64,000 bases of DNA from Tetranychus cinnabarinus (Eukaryota > Arthropoda > Arachnida > Trombidiformes > Tetranychidae). The notes beneath the pieces were generated by a model. That model was given only the letters and a program-made list of their open reading frames with translations. It searched no databases and was not told where the DNA came from. The position numbers and the translations under genes were made by a program. Location: positions 8,633,001 to 8,697,000 of the forward strand of contig WHVY01000002.1 of NCBI GenBank assembly GCA_022266195.1, in the 5' to 3' direction. This document shows positions 60,663 through 64,000 of the stretch, piece by piece (within the stretch, counting starts at the first letter, position 1; each line of letters opens with the position of its first letter).

Positions 60663-62995
60663 ACCAAGGTAAAAAGCTTTTTTCTCAGCATTTTGTCGAG
60701 TTAATTTCAAGATTTCAATTTGCATTTTAAATGTTAATAAATGAAGAAAAGAATAAGATGGAGAAACGGAAAAGGTCTACTTTCTTGTTTTCTTGTCCTT
60801 TACCTTTTACCTTTTGCCCCTTGACTTTTGTGTTGATTTTTGGCTATGGAACCAGTACTTTTCAGATAACCAATAAAATGCAACATTTACCCAAACCTTT
60901 GCATCATTAAGATCAAATAGTTGTCAACATGAAACAGCTTAAAATATCGCAAAAGTTGAGTAAACCTTGACTTGCCTTTCAATCGCTATTGGTATTACAT
61001 TATCATTATCATTATTAATGATAACAATGTAAATACATTGTAAATAAATTATAGGTAACATTATTTATAGATGAAAATTTGCCTTTTTTCATCTTTCATC
61101 TCACCAATTGAAATGTGATTAATGAATAATTTTGAATTTTGTCAACGTTCATCCATGTAAGGCTAATGTCTATTTTCAAGTGTCAATTTCATCTGAGCAA
61201 CACTGTTATCGTGAAAATGAACATTTTGTATTTCACTTTATTCCATTATCATTTTTATTCTTTAAAACTAATCATTGTTTGACGCTTTATCCATACTGAC
61301 TAGATGTTATTGTATTTTAAATGTTGATGAAAGTCTCAATATCTCATCATTACATGAATACCTGTTTTGTCCTCAAAACTCATTTGCGGTTAAATTGCTA
61401 GATTGTGAGTTGAATTTGTATTAAATGGACTCGACTTTTATTTCTTGCCTTGCAATTTTCTGGTCAAATTTTGGACTCGAATAAGTTTTTTAGTTGCAAA
61501 TGTTTCGTTCAATTTTTGGTTGAAGTAGCTTTTGAAGCGCCACCGTTTGAAGTTTGGTAATCAGTTTTGGTGCCATCTAACGGTGATTGAGGTAACTGTC
61601 TATTGACAGAGGTTTTTAGCTGTAGTGTCGCCATCTGATTAACATTTAATGATATTTTTGAACTACTTCGAGTTGCTTAGGATTGAGAGCCATCTAGAGT
61701 TAACCTGCAAAATAATTTACCAAAGACCAACTTTTTCATTGTAATTTATCATACTATTTGTACTTCCCCGCTATTTAAAATGTATCCCACCAGTGGTCCA
61801 ACCATGGCTGCTGCCTCTGACTGAGGTCTTTCATTGAATAAAAAAACTTTTTCAATGGACATGACGTTAATTGACGGTCGAACTGTTTAGGAATGAAAAT
61901 TGTGTGCGGTAAGTAGATTCTCCGACCATGACTGATATTCAAGCTCTTTTTACAGAGTAAGTCCATCCACATGGAAAAGATACAAAATTTTAGTGGGAAA
62001 ACCATCATGAGAATGAGAATTGTAAAAATGTAATCTTAAGCTTTTGTCGAACGAATAAGGTTCATATTGGGATGAGAAAGTCATTGAATGTATGGAAAAA
62101 GTTTTTTGCTCTAAAATCTTAAGATGCATTTGGTGATATCTTTAAATTGGTTAATAGTGAAGCTGAATTTTTGCTGTTCTGCAAATGAACTGGAGTAAAT
62201 TGAGCTTAAATTAACCAAGGTAGAATTGAGAAGATAAAAGAAGGACAAAATGGATGAGCAGAAAAACTTGAGATGAGAAGATGATGATAAAATAGCTTGC
62301 AAATTGGTGTATCATTAAAAAGTAATAAAAACGCTCACTTCATAAGGAAAATGTTTTCTCTGAAATGGCAAGCATCTTCAATATTTTGCCAGCACCATGT
62401 ATGTCTTCAGTGCAATGTTTGCCTTTAATTTATGGAATAGTTTTTGAGACTGATTATAATGATCGAGTTCAATGATCAGGTAAATTTAGAGGTTAACATT
62501 CACCAGGTAAGAAATGGACGTCTCATATTGGTTTCATTGAGTGTGAGTGATTGAGAAATGAGTAAAGTCGATTATCGGAAATAGTGTCATCAATTATCGA
62601 TTTGTAGCCTCTTGACTTGCTTCTTGTTTACAATCATCAATTAAATTGTATTGCTTGTTTAAGGTTTAATCTGCATAAGGTTAACACCATTCTGATTACA
62701 ATTGTTTCTCCTTCTTGTTAAAAACCGCTGCATTAAAGTCTGTAAGGTAAGAAGAAGCAAAAAAGTGAAAAGTTAATTAGGTTGATTAGTGGACCCCCGA
62801 TCATGACTGATCGCAAATTTCTTTTCACTGCACTTTCTTTTCAATCCATATTTAAAGACTCAAATTCTGAATTAAAAATTTTCTCTGATGGACAATCATC
62901 GACATTGAGGTCAAAATTTCTCATTTGGTCTCTTTTTGTACAGTTTAGGCACCAGATTTTTCACCAAACTCTTTACTCGAAAGACAGTTTGCATA
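60663..62995. other. Intergenic with CTCF-like motif cluster
   Basis: No gene is supported. A 78-codon minus-strand frame at 61775-62008 has mixed composition (ends QPWLDHWWDTF), but I recognise no family. A small palindrome-like CATTATCATTATC...GATAACAATG occurs near 61000-61030. Three CCATCT motifs lie within 130 bases at 61570-61699. Confidence 0.45.
61570..61585 (-). promoter_or_regulatory. CTCF-like motif (best match)
   Basis: GTGCCATCTAACGG fits 12 of 14 positions of the reverse-complement CTCF core as I recall it (SYGCCMYCTRSTGG). GTCGCCATCTGAT (61627) and GAGCCATCTAGAG (61687) follow within 130 bases. Binding is inferred from motif resemblance only. Confidence 0.3.
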
Positions 62996-63203
62996 TACAG
63001 CCATGAATCGAAAGTTGAATCCACTTTTTGAGTAATTTGCGCATTTTATTATCATATCTATGATTAACTTAATCAATTGCTGGTTACAAACTGTTAACCC
63101 ATACATTTTGAGCCAAAATATCTAATTTAGATAATAAAACCAATAGCTGATTACCTGCGCAATTGATTTAAAAAGTGGATTCAACTTTCAATTCACGGCT
63201 GTA
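62996..63203. mobile_element. Short inverted-repeat (MITE-like) element
   Basis: Ends 62996-63042 and 63157-63203 are reverse complements over 47 bases with about six mismatches; GAAAGTTGAATCCACTTTTT is exact. The 208-bp unit has no coding capacity. No clear target-site duplication is seen. Confidence 0.6.
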
Positions 63204-64000
63204 TTCCTAGTCCAACAATAAACCCCAACCTAAATAACAAAAAAAGTTTTTCTCCCAAACATAATGCTACAAAATGATGAGTTTGCATTTTCCCCCCACC
63301 CTGTTAAACGTGAATTTCTCAGTAACCTGAATTCTGATTAACCTCTGACTGTTTTTATGACATTTAGCCGTATAAATATAATATAGAAAACATTGATAAA
63401 AAAACTCTAGAAATCAGATTAAAAAACCAATTTTGTTTGAATTTGATAGATTGAGGAAGATTAAACCCATGAAAATACGTTGACCGGCAGATAGATTGAA
63501 TAAGCTATTACAATTTATTAATTAAATGGACAGACTAATATTTAAATAAACAATTAGATTCAATTCGCTTAAATCAGAGATAGTTTGGATGAGCTTCGCT
63601 TATACGACTTTTGATGTTCGCTTTCCTGAGCTTCTCCCTAGTCAATAGCACCATTATTATGATCCTGACATTTGGATACGAAATAGTTACCATTGACCAT
63701 CATAGAACTGTAAAAACATTAAACATAAATTAACTGAGGCTCTCAATGAAGACAATTAACTTAAATTTTTTATTCTGATTACATGTTCTCTTTTCTTTGA
63801 CTTACCATTTACTCGTCCCAACACAGGTATATAAGTATATATGCCTTTGATGAGCATCTTTTTATTAGTATTTTCAATGATCTTTCTTTATTTTAGCTTT
63901 TACTTTGCATTTCCCATTAGCTATTTGAATAGAGAAGCCAAAATTACACCTGACCATTATTTAGAGAAAAAATATTTCTTAACATAAACATAACCGTAAC
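63204..64000. other. Intergenic right end, diverged repeat copy 2
   Basis: About 63205-63370 is the second copy of the repeat at 25980-26140 (shared CCAACAATAAACC and AACCTGAATTCTGATTAACC). The rest is unique AT-rich DNA. No Antp sequence is reached by the window end. Confidence 0.45.

Noticed and set aside
61775..62008. Minus-strand 77-residue frame ending QPWLDHWWDTF, possible transposase scrap
   Set aside because: Composition is protein-like, but I recognise no family and there are no flanking terminal repeats; a protein search would decide.

Overview
This is a Hox-cluster window from an AT-rich, compact arthropod genome. The best match is an acariform mite close to the spider mite Tetranychus urticae, whose cluster I recall (not checked here) as carrying two fushi tarazu genes. 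The sequence supports three protein-coding Hox genes and one Hox microRNA, all on the minus strand. The genes are two-exon: exon 1 ends just after the YPWM hexapeptide and exon 2 carries the homeodomain. The splice phase is the same in all three (phase 1).

Layout from left to right: 1-13.7 kb is intergenic DNA full of simple repeats, with a 1.2-kb inverted repeat (5.5-6.7 and 9.5-10.7 kb). mir-10 lies at about 13.70-13.79 kb. A further 16 kb of intergenic DNA with MITE-like foldback elements leads to Sex combs reduced (Scr, exon 2 at 29937-30241, 12.3-kb intron, exon 1 at 42555-43299). Next is a first ftz copy, here called ftz-a (44989-46655, 575-bp intron). A second copy, ftz-b, follows (48608-53135, 3.3-kb intron packed with foldback elements and a 77-bp perfect hairpin). 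The last 10.9 kb is intergenic. On the minus strand the order is ftz-b, ftz-a, Scr, mir-10. By the ancestral order Dfd - mir-10 - Scr - ftz - Antp, Dfd should lie off the left edge and Antp off the right edge. No Antp or Dfd exon was found inside the window.

The three proteins are predicted sequence-specific DNA-binding transcription factors (homeodomain Gln50, Asn51) that could cooperate with Exd/PBC through YPWM. mir-10 is in its expected Dfd-Scr position and orientation and could be co-regulated with the cluster. The two ftz genes are near-identical in the homeobox and in part of exon 1, but their introns do not align. This suggests a recent tandem duplication or continued gene conversion.

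Most long open frames elsewhere are translations of (TTC)n, (CT)n and (TCATCA)n low-complexity DNA and are not genes. Structure beyond the genes includes several inverted repeats, two MITE-type elements, a tRNA-like SINE remnant, and CTCF-like CCATCTA motifs clustered on both sides of the Scr-ftz block.
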